Notes under the pieces: model-generated | The model's input: the letters and a program-made list of their open reading frames with translations, nothing else | What the model was told of the DNA's origin: nothing | The model's database searches: none | Made by a program: the position numbers and the translations under genes | NCBI RefSeq assembly: GCF_963082655.1 | Contig: NC_081555.1 | Span: 21,614,643-21,678,642, forward strand | DNA from: Stomoxys calcitrans | Lineage: Eukaryota; Arthropoda; Insecta; Diptera; Muscidae | Length of the DNA stretch: 64,000 nt | Direction: 5' to 3' | Shown here: piece after piece, positions 1 to 11,102 of the stretch | Numbering within the stretch: position 1 is the stretch's first letter | How the letters are laid out: each line of letters opens with the position of its first letter

Positions 1-560
1 ACTTCCATATGAACCGATCTTTTGATTTGATTTCTTGAACTCTTAGAGGGAGCCATTTTGACTTCTATTATGACTTTTAATATATCTACCAAGTATGGTC
101 AAAATCAGTCTATAACCTGATATAGCTTCCATACAAACCGATCTCCCGATTACACACTAGAGGGCGTCGTTCTTAACCACTTTAGCTGAAATTTTGCAGA
201 ATGATTTCTGTTATGACCGACTTCTTGAGCCTCTAGAGGGCGCAATTCTCAACCAATATAGGTGAAATTTTTCACAATGAGTTCTGTCATGACTTCAAAC
301 ACGTATACCAAGTACGATCCAAATCGGTCTATAACATGATATAGCCCCGATATAAACCGATCACCCGATTTGACTTCTTAAGCCTATAGAGGGCGCAATG
401 TTTAACCAATTTGAATAAAATTTTGCACAATGACTTTTGCTATGACTTCCAACAACTCTGTCAAGTGTGATCATAATCGTTTCATAACCTGATGTATCCC
501 CCATATAAACCGATTTCCGGATTAGTTTTCTTTGCCCCCAAGAGGTATGAATTTTTGCCA
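1..560 (+). repeat. Degenerate HINE 153-bp-type repeat units, open at left window edge
   Basis: Three or four decayed units are recognisable by the recurring blocks ATAAACCGATCTCCCGAT, TTGACTTCTTGAGCC and CTAGAGGGCGCAATT. The units read in the same direction as the element at 7769-8823. Spacing is irregular (about 151 and 218 bases between equivalent points), so indels have accumulated. Neither terminal block is present; the array probably continues left of the window. Confidence 0.75.
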
Positions 561-932
561 GATTTTGCTAAAATTTCGATATAGGGTCCCATATTTCCAA
601 TTAACTTATTTTTTCCCAACTTTGTAGTATTTGCCTTTCTCCTACTCTTAACACTTTTAATCGTATTTGTCACACCGTCATTACTTTGTAGTGGCAACAC
701 GTGTATGACCAACTTATAATTAACGACAATCATTGAAATGCAATTAACAAAGTGGAAATTATTACTACAACAACTACAAAAAAACAACAACAACAAAATA
801 ATTGCAGTTTCCGCACATAACCCTTGACACGAAGTCTAAACCGAAGCTCTCTTTAGGGTAGCTAAAGACGGGCAATAATGCTGATTGCAGATTTTCATGG
901 ATCACAACACACCCCCATTCCCAAGGTACTTA
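561..932. other. Unassigned AT-rich noncoding stretch
   Basis: No gene, recognisable transposon end or tandem repeat apart from a short CAA run near 770-800. The small minus-strand reading frame that overlaps it (482-796) is low-complexity and runs into the repeat on the left, so I do not call it coding. Confidence 0.5.
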
Positions 933-2398
933 AAACAAGTAAAAAGGCGTTAAGTTCGGCCGGGCCGAACTTTGGATACCCACCACCTCGGGTATATATG
1001 TAAACCACCTTTCATTAAAATTCGGTGAAAATTTCATACCTTATACTCATATACCTCATACCGATCTGAACTATATACGACACGGATGTCGAAAAGCCGA
1101 ACATAAGTCACTGTGTCAAATTTCAGTGAAATCGGATTATAAATGCGCCTTTTATGGGGTCAAGACTTTAAATTGAGATATCGGTCTACATGGCAGCTAT
1201 ATCCAAATCTGGATCGATTTGGGCAAAGTTGCATAAACATGTCGAAGAGCCTAACACTAAGCACTGTTCCAAATTTCGGCGAAATCGGACAATAAATGCC
1301 TCTTTTATGGGCCCTAAACCTTAAATCCAGAGATCGGTCTATATGGCAGCTTTATTCAAATCTGGACCGATCTGGGCAAAATTGAAGAAGGACGTCGAAG
1401 AGCCTAACCAAACTCACTGTCTAAAATTTCAGCGACATCGGACAATAAATGCGTCTTTTATGGCCCCAAAACCTAAAACCTAGATATCGGTCTATATGGC
1501 AGCTATATCCAAATCTGGTCCGATCTGTGCGATATTGCAGAAGTATGTCAAGGGGCTTAACTTAACTCACTGTTCCAAATTTCGGGGACATCGGGCAATA
1601 AATGAGCATTTTATGGGCCCAAAACCATAAATCAAGAAATCGGTCTATATGGCAGCTATATCCAAATCTGAACCGATCTGGACCAAATTAAAGAAACATG
1701 TCAAAGGGCCTAACACAACTCACTGTCCCAAATTTCAGCGAAATCAGACCATAAATGTGGCTTTTATTGGCCTTAGACCCTAAATCGGAGGATCGGACTA
1801 TATGGCAGCTATATCCAAATCTGGACCGATCTGAGCCAAATTGACGGAGGATATTGACGGGCCTAACACAATTCACTGTTTCGAATTTCATCACAATCGG
1901 ATAATAAATGTGGCTTTTGTGGGCCTAAGACCCCAAATCGGAGGATCGGTCTATATGGCAGCTATATCGAAATCTGAACCGATCTGGGCCAAATTAACGG
2001 AGGAAGTCGAAGGGCCTAACACAACTCACTGTCCCAAATTTCAGCAAAATCGGATAATAAATGTGGCTTTTATTGGCCTAAGACCCTAAATCGGCGGATC
2101 GGTCTATATGGGGGCTATATCAAGATATAGTCCGATATAGCCCATCTTCGAACTTAACCTGCTTATGGACAAAAAAAGAATCTGTGCAAAATTTCAGCTC
2201 AATATCTCTATTTTTAAAGACTGTAGCGTGATTTCAACAGACAGACGGACAGACGGACGGACATGGCTAGATCGTCTTAGATTTTTACGCTGATCAAGAA
2301 TATATATACTTTATAGGGTCGGAAATGGATATTTCGATGTGTTGCAAACGGAATGACAAAATGAATATACCCCCATCCTTCGGTGGTGGGTATAAAAA
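933..2398 (-). mobile_element. DINE-1-like (HINE/Helentron) element with seven 153-bp repeats
   Basis: Both ends are visible. The left end has AACAAGTAAAAAGGCG followed by the hairpin TTCGGCC-GGGCCGAA. The right end has the reversed (GTCY)n block, TATATATACTTTATAGGG and CCCCCATCC...GGTGGTGGGTATA. This matches the layout of Drosophila DINE-1: subterminal inverted repeats, GTCY microsatellite and terminal hairpin. TCGGTCT or its equivalent recurs at 1181, 1334, 1487, 1640, 1793, 1946 and 2099, exactly 153 bases each time although the units differ at many positions. The element is non-autonomous; no Rep/helicase coding is present. Open frames inside it arise because 153 is a multiple of three. 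Confidence 0.88.
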
Positions 2399-3410
2399 TA
2401 AGGCCAGCACAACTAATGAGGATGGGGTTAATGATGTGAAAGGCATGAAATTCGCCATATTTTTACCTTCAAAACCAATGGCAATAAAGCCGTGTGGCAA
2501 TTAAAATCAAAGGGTGGTAAACAAGATTGTCAAAATTTCAAAATTGATGGAATATTTTGCATTACGAATGGCATTCTTAATGGCTCATAGCCAGATTCAT
2601 TCATCGATTATTTATTGCCTCAAATAGCATTTAGCTAAATGTGTTTCTAATAGTGTAGCTGTCTGTATCATCATCATCATCTGAGTTCATAACTGCAAGC
2701 CATTCACATTAAAATTCCGTTTTGGTTTTTTTTGTTTGTTTCTGGTTAGGTAATGTGTTTTGACCATTTTGGCCTGTCGTTATATGTGAGGCTTTTATTC
2801 TAAATTTGGTCATATTGCAGTGACAATGATTGCATGCCTGTTACAAGTCACCTAATGGCGGCCATCCACATGACTAACTGTTGGTGTCAATGATGGCCTT
2901 TTTGGTTGTTTTGGCTATTTTATTTCATTTTCTACACAAGTGTTAAGTTTTTTATTTAAATAAAAAATTTTCTTCTATTTGCCAATGTCATGCCAGCAAA
3001 TGCTCACAACACCATGAAGATAACGCCGCATAGTAAATATTTGTTTTTTTTTTTTTTTTTGAATTTGTTTTATTTGTTTTCATTTTAGCCCATTCCATTT
3101 GGAGGGTTTAATTAAGAGTTAATGATTTTTTGATCCACTGGCCTTTCAGGATTTATCAAAAATATAAGAGAATCAAAAGAAAAGTCTTTGCCTAAAATAT
3201 TAGACTTAATTTCTTAATATTTACTTATGTGGGTATTTTAGGAATGGCAAAATTAGAAACTTAAATAAAGAACGGTTTTGCAGTGAAATCTGAAGTCTTT
3301 TCTAAATGTTGACATATTTTGTCAGATACCCTAATTAAATTAACCTATTAATGAATAATGGGTAAAAAAAAAATCTCAAAAATAGAACTGACTTAGAGAA
3401 ATTAGTTAAA
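2399..3410. other. Non-repetitive noncoding stretch
   Basis: No coding exon is visible. It contains a (CAT)n run near 2668-2682, a T-run at about 3044-3060, and a less AT-rich stretch at 2780-2900 that includes AATGGCGGCCATCC. It could be intronic or regulatory sequence of the minus-strand gene at 11955-13121, but nothing in the sequence proves this. Confidence 0.5.
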
Positions 3411-4400
3411 TAACAACTGCGCCCTCTATAGGCTCAAGAAGTCAAATGGTAGATAATTTTATGTGGGTGCAATATCAGGTTATAGACCGATTTCGGTCTA
3501 TAACCATACTCAGCACAGTTACTGGAAGTTATACCAAAACAATACATGCAAAATTTCAGCCATATCGGATGGTAATTGCGCCCTCTAGAGGCTTAAGAAG
3601 TCAAATCTTGGGAGATCGCTTGATATGGCAGCTATATCAGGTTATCAACCGATTTTGATCATACTTGGAACAGTTAATGGAAGTTATACCAACACACTAT
3701 GTGCAAAATTTCAGCCAAATCGGATAACAATTGCGCCCTCTAGAGGCTAAAGAAGTCAAATCGGAAGATCGGTTTACATGGCATTAATATCAGATTATCA
3801 ACCGATTTCGACCATACTTGGCGCGGCCATTGAAAGTCATAGCAAAATGAAACGTGCAATATTTCAGTCAAATCGGATAACAATTGCGCCCTCTAGAGGC
3901 TCAAGAAATCAAATCGGAAGGTCGGTTTATATGGCAATTATATCAGATTATCAACCGATTTCGACCATACTTGGCGCGGCCATAGCAAAATGAAACGTGC
4001 AAGATTTCGTGCCAAATCGGATAACAATTGCGCCCTCTAGAGGCTCAAGAAGTCAAATCGGAAGATCGGTTTATATGGCAATTATATCAGATTATCAACC
4101 GATTTCGACCATACTTGGCGCGGCCTTTGGAAGTCATAGCAAAACGAAACGTGCAAGATTTCGTGCCAAATCGGATAATAATTACGGCCTCTGAGGCTGA
4201 AGAAATCAAATCGGAAGGACGATTTATGTGGCAGCTATATCAGGTTATAAACCGATTTTGGCCATACTTCGGATTGGACAAAAATTGCGTCGTCTAGATG
4301 TTCAAGAAGTAAAATCGGAAGATCGGTTTATATGGCACCTATACCAGGTTATGAACCGATTGCGACCAAACTTAGCACAGTTAATTGAAGATATGGCAGA
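3411..4400 (-). repeat. HINE-type 153-bp satellite block without terminal blocks
   Basis: About six units, marked by TTGCGCCCTCTAGAGGCT and GATCGGTTTATATGGCA. Equivalent points lie at 3731, 3884 (153 apart) and 4028 (144, a 9-base deletion), then 4182. The units read in the reverse direction relative to 7769-8823. Short frames across it (for example 4028-4297) are repeat translations, not genes. Confidence 0.8.
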
Positions 4401-4427
4401 ACTATAGATGCGAAATTTAAATTGTTG

Positions 4428-4640
4428 TCAAAATTTGGTTTTCATAAAAAATTTTTGTAAAAATTTGGATTTCAAAGAAAATTTTGGTAAAAATTTGGTT
4501 TTCATAGAAAATTTTTGTAAAAATTTGGTTTTCATAGAAAAGGTTTGTCAAAATTTGGTTTATAAAGAAAATTTTGTTGTCATACAAAATTTTTGTCAAA
4601 TTCTACTTTTATGGAAAATTTTGTCTAATTTTTATTTCAG
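4428..4640. repeat. AT-rich 30-bp tandem repeat
   Basis: AAATTTGGTT or a close variant recurs at 4431, 4461, 4491, 4521 and 4551, a period of exactly 30. Each unit holds a TTTTCATAGAAAA-type near-palindrome. The period is a multiple of three, so both strands look open; the apparent proteins are artefacts. Confidence 0.85.
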
Positions 4641-4664
4641 CAGAGAACTCCAAGAAAAAATTCG

Positions 4665-4765
4665 GCGGAGCTCGGCCGGGATTCGAACCTGTGCACACAA
4701 AGCAACAGCGAGAGCCTTTGTCGTTGTCTAGCTTTCGAAGCCATCAATACAACTTTCAAAGGGTG
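4665..4765 (-). mobile_element. Possible tRNA-derived SINE fragment (B box only)
   Basis: On the minus strand GGTTCGAATCCCGGCC fits a Pol III B box and follows GTGTGCACA. I could not identify a convincing A box, and the sequence differs from the SINE family at 5023. It abuts an AT-rich minisatellite, as other SINE copies here do. It is probably a fragment of a different tRNA-derived SINE. Confidence 0.35.
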
Positions 4766-5022
4766 CCCAGAATCATGTGTATGAGAGTAGTGTAATTTGA
4801 GCAGACAAAAAATCTGCCATTACACGAAAACACATGCATTGGGAAAAGTACAGCTAATAGACAGGGCTGACGAGCGTGGTTAATGTGGTATTTATATCAT
4901 AGAGATGTTTTCGCAAAAAAATCGATGTAAGTACAACATACCAACGTACGGCCCTTGTAGCCTTCACACCTAATATGGCTGATGAGTAATTCTAGACCAA
5001 ATTACGAAACGCGTCTCACAGT

Positions 5023-5330
5023 GGAGGCCACCGTAGCGCAGAGGTTAGCATGTCCGCCTTTGACGCTGAACGCCTGGGTTCGAATCCTGGCGAGATCATC
5101 AGAAAAAATTTTCAACGGTGGTTATCCCCACCTAATGCTGGCAACATTTGTGAAATACTATGCCATGTAAAAATTCTCTCCAAAAAGGTGTCGCACTGCC
5201 GTTCGGACTTGGCTATAAAAAGGAGATCCCTTATCATTGAGCTTAAACTTGAATCGGACTGTCCTCATTGATATGTGAGAAGTTTGCCCCTGTTTCTTAG
5301 GGGAATGTTCATGGGCAAAATTTGCATTTG
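5023..5330 (+). mobile_element. tRNA-derived SINE, full-length copy
   Basis: The head is tRNA-like: TAGCGCAGAGG (A box) and GGTTCGAATCC (B box), 35-40 bases apart. A body of about 240 bases follows, with GGTGTCGCACTGCCG, GGCTATAAAAAGGAG and CATTGATATGTGAGAAG, ending near ATGTTCATGGGCAAAATTTG. Other copies in the window are at 9102, 10778, 15413, 18541 and 18865, with 3' fragments at 57010 and 63205. The head is not a functional tRNA gene: it continues directly into the SINE body and has no terminator after the tRNA-like part. Confidence 0.85.
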
Positions 5331-5399
5331 TCCCATAGTGGTTGCGATCTTTGGTTTTCCATTTGCAAAGCGAAATCTCTGATCATAGAGCTTGTTTCG

Positions 5400-5535
5400 A
5401 AAGAGAAAAAAATAAAAATTGAAAAAAAATTATTTGTATAGAAAATTTTGCCAAAATTTTCTATACAAACAAAAATTTTGTCAAAATTTTAATTTTTTTT
5501 TTATTTTTACTTTTTCTCAAAATTTTATTTCTATA
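5400..5535. repeat. AT-rich palindromic repeat patch
   Basis: A few decayed copies of the ATTTTGTCAAAATTTT / TTCTATAGAAA motif also seen at 7000-7690 and 63290-64000. Confidence 0.6.
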
Positions 5536-6701
5536 GACGCAGAAAAGGGATTTTGAGGGCTTTAAAAAATAATCGCTTCTTTTTTGTAAACTTCTCTATG
5601 GCCTCACGCCTATGAAATAAAGTGAAAAATAATTTGCCTATCATTAATTCCCAGGTAATGGACATTTCTTTTTCATATATTCGTTTGCCGGTTTGTTTCT
5701 ATTCATCTTGAATTTTTTTGCAAAATACCAACGGATATCCGTTTCTCATACACTAGGTATAGCACGAAAAAAAAAATGTTTTTCATTTCTTTTTGTGCAG
5801 ATTGGTACCAGGGTGTTTTAGAATTTTGATTATTTTCTGAATATATGGTGGTTTAAAGTTTAAACCTATCTTCTCACACATATAGTGAAAGAAAAAACAT
5901 CCATTTGCATTTTAAGTATGTTCTCTATTTCGAAGAAATAGAAAAAAACAAATAGTATAAAAATAAATCTAAAGCCATAGAGTATGCCATGAAATGAAAT
6001 GAAATGGAGTGAAAGAAAAGTGCGCATGCAAGGGGCGTAGTCCCCGCTTTAGGTACCATGGCAAACCAGGCACAAGATGATGAATGTTTGCACAGCACGT
6101 AAAATAGATTTTCATTTGAAGATTTCCAACACAAACTTCTGTTGGCTTATAGTGTTGAGGCCCTCCACACACACACCATAATCCATCCATTTTTTCCAGG
6201 GCATGAGGAAAAACAATTAAATGGAATTGGAGTAAGAAACGAAACTTTTGTAAAATCCAAATTGTGGCAATTTTAATTTGGACAAAATTGCATTAAATTG
6301 GCTAGATGGCTGGCTGGCTGGAAGGCTGGCCTTAAAGCTGTTCTTACATGGCCCATATTATGGGAAAGAGATTGCATGTTCTGAGATGAACTTGCAAAAA
6401 TTTTACTTGCATGAGTTAGAAATTTCAACATACCCTGTGTTATTTTTTTTTTTACATACTCTCGGAACTTTCTAAGTAGTTGTGCTAATTAGTTCTGGCA
6501 ATTATATATGAAAATGACATCATTTGAGAAAAAAAAGCACATTAACAACAATAAAATGATGAGAATGACTTGTGTTATGTTAACAATGAAGGAAACTAAT
6601 AAATAATTAGCTTTCTTTGATTTTATTGGCTCATTACTGTGATTAGCTTTAATAATAATAAAAGTTACATATATGAGTACATTATATATATGGAGTGAAT
6701 G
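5536..6701. other. Non-repetitive noncoding stretch
   Basis: No coding exon, RNA gene or transposon end found. It includes a short GGCTGGCTGGCTGG run near 6307-6321. Several small frames on both strands lack coding character and are not called. Confidence 0.5.
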
Positions 6702-6703
6702 TA

Positions 6704-6940
6704 ATGGGTTGCCCAAAAAGTAATTGCGGATTTTTCATATAGTCGGCGTTGACAAATTTTTTCACAGCTTGTGACTCTGTAATTGCATTCTTTCTTCTGT
6801 CAGTTATCAGCTGTTACTTTTAGCTTGCTTTAGAAAAAATGTGTAAAAAAAGTATATTTGATTAAAGTTCATTCTAAGTTTTATTAAAAATGCATATACT
6901 TTCTTTTAAAAAATCCGCAATTACTTTTTGGGCAACCCAA
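6704..6940 (+). mobile_element. Mariner-type MITE, copy 1 (237 bp)
   Basis: Terminal inverted repeats of about 32 bases: (A)TGGGTTGCCCAAAAAG, then AATTGCGGATTTTT at the left, with the complement at the right. TA duplications flank it at 6702-6703 and 6941-6942. The AAGTAATTGCGG core resembles mariner ends, and the TA target fits Tc1/mariner. It has no transposase coding capacity. It is in the opposite orientation to the copies at 26447 and 36932. Confidence 0.9.
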
Positions 6941-6999
6941 TAGCATTAAAAACTTTAACACTAAGAGCAAGGCAATTGAACTTTAGATATAATTTTGTG

Positions 7000-7690
7000 T
7001 AAAAAAATTTTTATGTATGTATAAAATTTTCAAAAAACTTCCTATAGAAATAAAATATAGAGAAAATGAAAAAAAATTTGATAAAATTTTCCACCAAAAA
7101 AAACCATTTGACAAAATTTTCTATAAATGTAAAATTCTGACTAAATTTTCCATAGAAATAAAACGTTGACAAAATTTGACCAAAATTTTCATAAAAATAG
7201 AATTTTGACAAAAAAATTGCAAAAAAAAAGAAATTTTGACAAAATTTACTGTAAAAATAAAATTTTGACATAATTTTAAAAACATTTTGACCATTTTAAA
7301 TAAAATTTTGACCGAATTTTCCCCAGAAAAAAGAAACAAATTTACTAGAAAAATAAAGTTTTTCACAAATGTCCATAAAAATAAAATTTTAATAAAATTG
7401 TATATGAAAAAATTGACAAAATTTCTTTTACAAATATATTTTTGACAAAACTTTCTATAGATATATAATTTCTAAAAAAAATGTAGAAAAAGAATGTTGA
7501 AAAAATGTTCTATGAAAATAAAATTTTGATGCAATTATTTACAAAAATAAAACGTTGATAAAATATTCTATAAAAATAAAATTTTGACAAAATTTTCTAT
7601 AAAAATAAATTGAAAAAATTTTCAATAAAGAAAATGTTTCCAAAATTTTGACAAAATTTCATAAAAATATTTGACAAAATTTTTTTCGTT
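7000..7690. repeat. AT-rich 27-30 bp palindromic minisatellite
   Basis: Many diverged copies of AAAATTTTGACAAAATTTTC followed by TATA(G/A)AAATA. Each unit can fold on itself. The long minus-strand Phe/Lys-rich frames (7011-7271, 7121-7366) are translations of this repeat. Confidence 0.85.
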
Positions 7691-7768
7691 TTGCGTTTCT
7701 TTTGTTTGGTTACAAAATTATTACTTTTTGTGCTTGGATTCTTCCAGCTTAGACCAATGGTCTTTGTT
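7691..7768 (+). repeat. Left half of a repeat also found at 53.9 and 54.3 kb, split by a HINE
   Basis: TTCCAGCTTAGACCAATGG matches TTCCAGCTTAGACCAATGTG near 54290. The homology resumes at 8824 after the HINE, so this is one repeat copy interrupted by that insertion. Confidence 0.7.
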
Positions 7769-8823
7769 TTTATACCCAACACCATAGGATGGGGGTACTC
7801 TAATCTAGTCATTCCGTTTTGTCACACCTCGAAATATTGATCTAGGACCCCATAAGGTGTATATATTCTAAATCGTCTTCACATTCTGAGTCGAGCTAGC
7901 CATGTCCGCCCGTCCGTCTGTCCAAATCACGATAGGGGTCGAACTCGTAGAACTAGCCGTTTGCACAGATACTTTATATTGATGTATATCGTTGGGCAGT
8001 GCAAATGGGCCACATCTGTTCAGATATGGATATAGCTCCCATATAAACCAATCTCCCGATTTGACTCTTGAGCCCCTGGAAGCCGCAATTTTTGTCCGAT
8101 GTGGAAATTTTGTATATAGTGTACCGTTATGACTTCCAATTACTGTGCCTCGCACGGTCTACATCGATCAAGAAACTGATATAGCTTCCATATAAACCGA
8201 TCTCCTGATTTGACTTCTTGAGCCCCTGGAAGCCGCAATTTTTGCCCGAATTGTCTCAAATTTTGCATATAGTATTCCGTTACTGTACCACATACGGCCT
8301 AAATCGGTCAAGAAACTGATATAGCTTCTATATAAACCGATCTCTTGATTTGACTTCTTGCGCCCTTGGAAGCCGCAATTTTTCTCCGATTTGGCTGAAG
8401 TTTTGCACATAATTCCGTTATGACTTCCAACAACTGTGTCAAATGCGGTTTAAATCGGTCTATAACCTGATATAGCTCCCATATAAACCGATCTCTCGAT
8501 TTGACTTCTTGAGCCCCTGGAAACCTCAATTTTTATCAGATTTGGTTGACATTTTGTACATGGTGTTTTGTTATGATTTTCAACAACTGTGTAAAGTACG
8601 GTCCAAATCGGTCAATAACATGCGCCCATATAAACCGATCTCCCGATTTGACCTTTTAAGCCCTTACAAGCCGCGATTTTTACCCGATTTTTCTGAAACA
8701 ACTGCGCATAGTACGGTCAAATTTGGTCTATTACCAGATACAGCTCCCATAATTTAGCAGAATCCATGGTGGTGGGTTCACAAGATTCGGCCCGGCCGAA
8801 CTTAGCACACTCTTACTTGTTTT
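7769..8823 (+). mobile_element. HINE element, both ends present
   Basis: The 5' block is TATACCCAACACCATAGG, TCATTCCGTTT, GTGTATATATTCT and TGTCCGCCCGTCCGTCTGTCC. The 3' block is CCATGGTGGTGGG, then the hairpin TTCGGCC-CGGCCGAA and CTTAGCACACTCTTACTTG. Between them are about four or five 153-type units carrying CCGATCTCCCGATTTGAC. It is inserted in a repeat whose uninterrupted copies are at 53.9 and 54.3 kb, with no obvious target-site duplication. That is usual for Helentron-type insertion between T residues. Confidence 0.87.
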
Positions 8824-8945
8824 TTTTTTTGCTTGTATTTCAAGCAACAAAAACCCTTCAAAGAGTCTCAGCTATGTGGTGTGTTACACATATGGGGGAT
8901 GGGCTGCAATGATAGCGATTTCGCCCTTTGCCAGAGGGCTCATAA
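8824..8945 (+). repeat. Right half of the repeat interrupted by the HINE
   Basis: CAACAAAAACCCTTCAAAGA, then TGTGGTGTG and GCGATTTCGCC, correspond in order to sequences at 54020-54110 and 54350-54440. See 7691-7768. Confidence 0.7.
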
Positions 8946-9101
8946 TAGAAATCAAATTTTGACAACATTTTTATAAACATTTCTTAAAAATGTATCTTTG
9001 ACAAAATATTATCCAGAATAAAATTAAAAAAAAATTATAGCATCATAATTTGGACATAATTTTTATAACAATTAAAACTTTGAGAAAATTTTCTGAAAAT
9101 G
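8946..9101. repeat. AT-rich palindromic repeat patch
   Basis: Decayed AAATTTTGACAAAATATT-type units abutting the SINE. Confidence 0.55.
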
Positions 9102-9406
9102 CAAATTTGCCTATTGACTTTCTATTAAGTAACAGGCGCAAACTTTTCCCATATCAATGAATGCTGTTCGATTCAAGTTAATGCTCAATGATAAGGAACC
9201 ACCTTTTTATAGCCGAGTCTGAAGGGCGTGCCGCAAAGCGACAACTCTTTGGGGAGAAGTTATTATATGGCATAGTACCTCACAAATGTCGCCTGCATTA
9301 GAAGCCGATAACCGCTGAACATTTCTGATCTCTCTCGCCATGATTCGAACCCAGGCGTTCAGTGTCATAGGCAGGCATGCTAACCTCTGCGCTGCGGTGG
9401 CCTCCA
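9102..9406 (-). mobile_element. tRNA-derived SINE, copy B
   Basis: Read on the minus strand: GGAGGCCACCGCAGCGCAGA (A-box side), GGGTTCGAATCATGG (B box), then the GTGGTATCCC-type body down to the CATTGATATGGGAAAAG region. It has the same order and length as the copy at 5023 but more point changes. Confidence 0.82.
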
Positions 9407-9470
9407 TTTCTACTTGAATCAGCAATTTTAACAAAATTTTCTAAAAAAAATAAAATTTTGGTAAAACTGT
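9407..9470. repeat. Short AT-rich tail next to SINE
   Basis: AACAAAATTTTC and AAATAAAATTTTGG units of the AT-rich minisatellite family. Confidence 0.5.
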
Positions 9471-10265
9471 TTCTGCACCCACCCCACCCTTCCCTACCCA
9501 ACCCTTACTCGCCTCACTACCTTTCCTTTCTCGCCTCTACTCTCTCACCTTCCCCACACCCTCCTAGCGATTCAATCAAAATTTTGTTCTGTACTCTTTA
9601 AGTAACCTAAAAAAAAAAAAATTTTATCCAAATATGGGGTGGGGCCTAGGGGAGCCACCCCACTCCCAAAGCCCGCCAAATAGATATATAGAGTAATGAT
9701 AATAATATGTGACTCAAATGAAAGGTATTTGGGAGTAAAAAATTAATCCTATACCCAAATGTGGCGTCAGGTGTTTGATGGGCCACTCTATTGCCGAAAT
9801 ACCCGCCAAAATCGGATATACATATGTATTTACCGACCTTAGAAATATGGTGCTCATATGAAAAGTCTTTGGGAGTAGAGCACGGAATTGACTTTCACAT
9901 TCGGGACCAAGTGTCTGGGCGTCCGCCTCCCCTCCAAACTGAAATTTTTTACTGACCACGGTTATATGGGACTCAAATAAAAGGTATTTCAGAATAGAAC
10001 ACAAATGTGATATCTGCTTTGAGGGAAAAATGCCTGGGTGCCCATCCCCCACCCCCCAAATCACCCCCAAACCGGATATCTATACCGACCATAGCAAAGT
10101 CGGGCTCAAATAAAAGGTGTTTGGGAGTAGAGCACGAATTTGATGTTCACATTCAGGGCGAAAAATTTGATGAGCTGTATTACCCCCAAACAGGAGTTAT
10201 ATACCTCAAACAAAAGGTATTAGAATGTGAAAGAAGGCACAGAGGAGTGGGCCCGGTTCAGTCGG
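9471..10265 (+). repeat. Second tandem-repeat family, copy A (~120-140 bp units)
   Basis: Units share CTCAAATGAAAGGTATTTGG, GAGTAGAGCACGAATTTGA, a C-rich CCCCCACCCCCCAAA block and ACCGACCATAGCAA. The AAAGGTATTT point is at 9721, 9862, 9980 and 10113, so spacing varies (118-141), unlike the rigid 153-bp family. It opens with a C-rich lead (CCACCCCACCCTTCCC) and GATTCAATCAAAATTTTG, which is repeated at 10320. Confidence 0.75.
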
Positions 10266-10764
10266 TTTATTATAAAAATAAAATTTTGACAAAATTCCCT
10301 TACCTCACCTCCCTTCTAAAGAGATTCAATGGAAATTTTGTTGGCAGTCTTTTAGTAACGTAAAAAAACAAACATTTGTTATACATGTATGGGGTGGGTC
10401 CTAGGTAGGGCACCCTCCCCAACTCCATTGCCCGCCAAATGGATATATCAACCAATAATGACGATATGGAACTCAAATGAGAGATATTTGAGAGCAGACA
10501 ACGAATCTGGTATCTAAATGAGGGGCAAAGTATATGGGAGGCCGCCTCCTCCTCCTCCATAATACCCCGCAAAACGGACATATTTGCCTACCATGGCAAT
10601 ATGGGGCTCAAATGGAAGTTTTTTTTTTTGGGAAGAGAGCACGAAAATACTATCCTTTTTCGAAATCAAGGGCCTGGGGTCCACCCCACCGCCAAAACAC
10701 CCAACAAACTGGACTCATTTAATGACGGCGGAAATATGGGATTCATCTTCATTTTTTTGTCTTC
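10266..10764 (+). repeat. Second tandem-repeat family, copy B
   Basis: Restarts with ATAAAATTTTGACAAAATTC, GATTCAATGGAAATTTTG and GGGTGGGTCCTAGG, which parallels the start of copy A (GATTCAATCAAAATTTTG, GGGTGGGGCCTAGG). Copies A and B are therefore two adjacent elements in the same orientation. About two and a half units follow, the last cut by the SINE. Confidence 0.72.
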
Positions 10765-11102
10765 CCTGTATGAACTGCAAATGCAAATTTGCCCATGAAC
10801 ATTCCATAAGGGGGCTGGGAAAAACTTCTCTCTAATCAATGAGTGCTGTCCGAATCAATTTTAAGTTCAATGATAAGGGACCTCCTCTTTATAGCCGAGT
10901 CCGAACGGTGTGGCGCAGAGCGACACCTCTTTGGGGAGAAGTTTTTACATTGCAAAGTACCTCACAAATGTCGCCAGCATTAGGAGGGGATAACCACCGC
11001 TGAAAAAATTTCTGGTGTTCCTGCCAGGATTCGAACCCAGGCGTTCAGCGTCATAGGCGGATATGGCAACCTCTGCGCTACGGTGTCCTCCCTGTATAAA
11101 CT
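10765..11102 (-). mobile_element. tRNA-derived SINE, copy C, with target-site duplication
   Basis: The SINE body runs from about 10778 to 11090 on the minus strand, with GGTTCGAATCCTGGCAGG (B box) and TAGCGCAGAGG (A box). The flanks CCTGTATGAACT (10765-10776) and CCTGTATAAACT (11091-11102) match at 11 of 12 bases. This is a target-site duplication as expected for LINE-driven retroposition, and it defines the insertion ends. Confidence 0.85.

Noticed and set aside
4408..4731. 107-codon frame with NLVFIENFCK repeats
   Set aside because: Produced by an exact 30-bp AT-rich tandem repeat, whose period is a multiple of three.
5023..5095. Functional tRNA gene with A and B boxes (also at 9340-9406, 11030-11090 and 15600-15660)
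   Set aside because: The same head is attached to the same ~240-base body in several copies, and no terminator follows the tRNA-like part; this is a tRNA-derived SINE.
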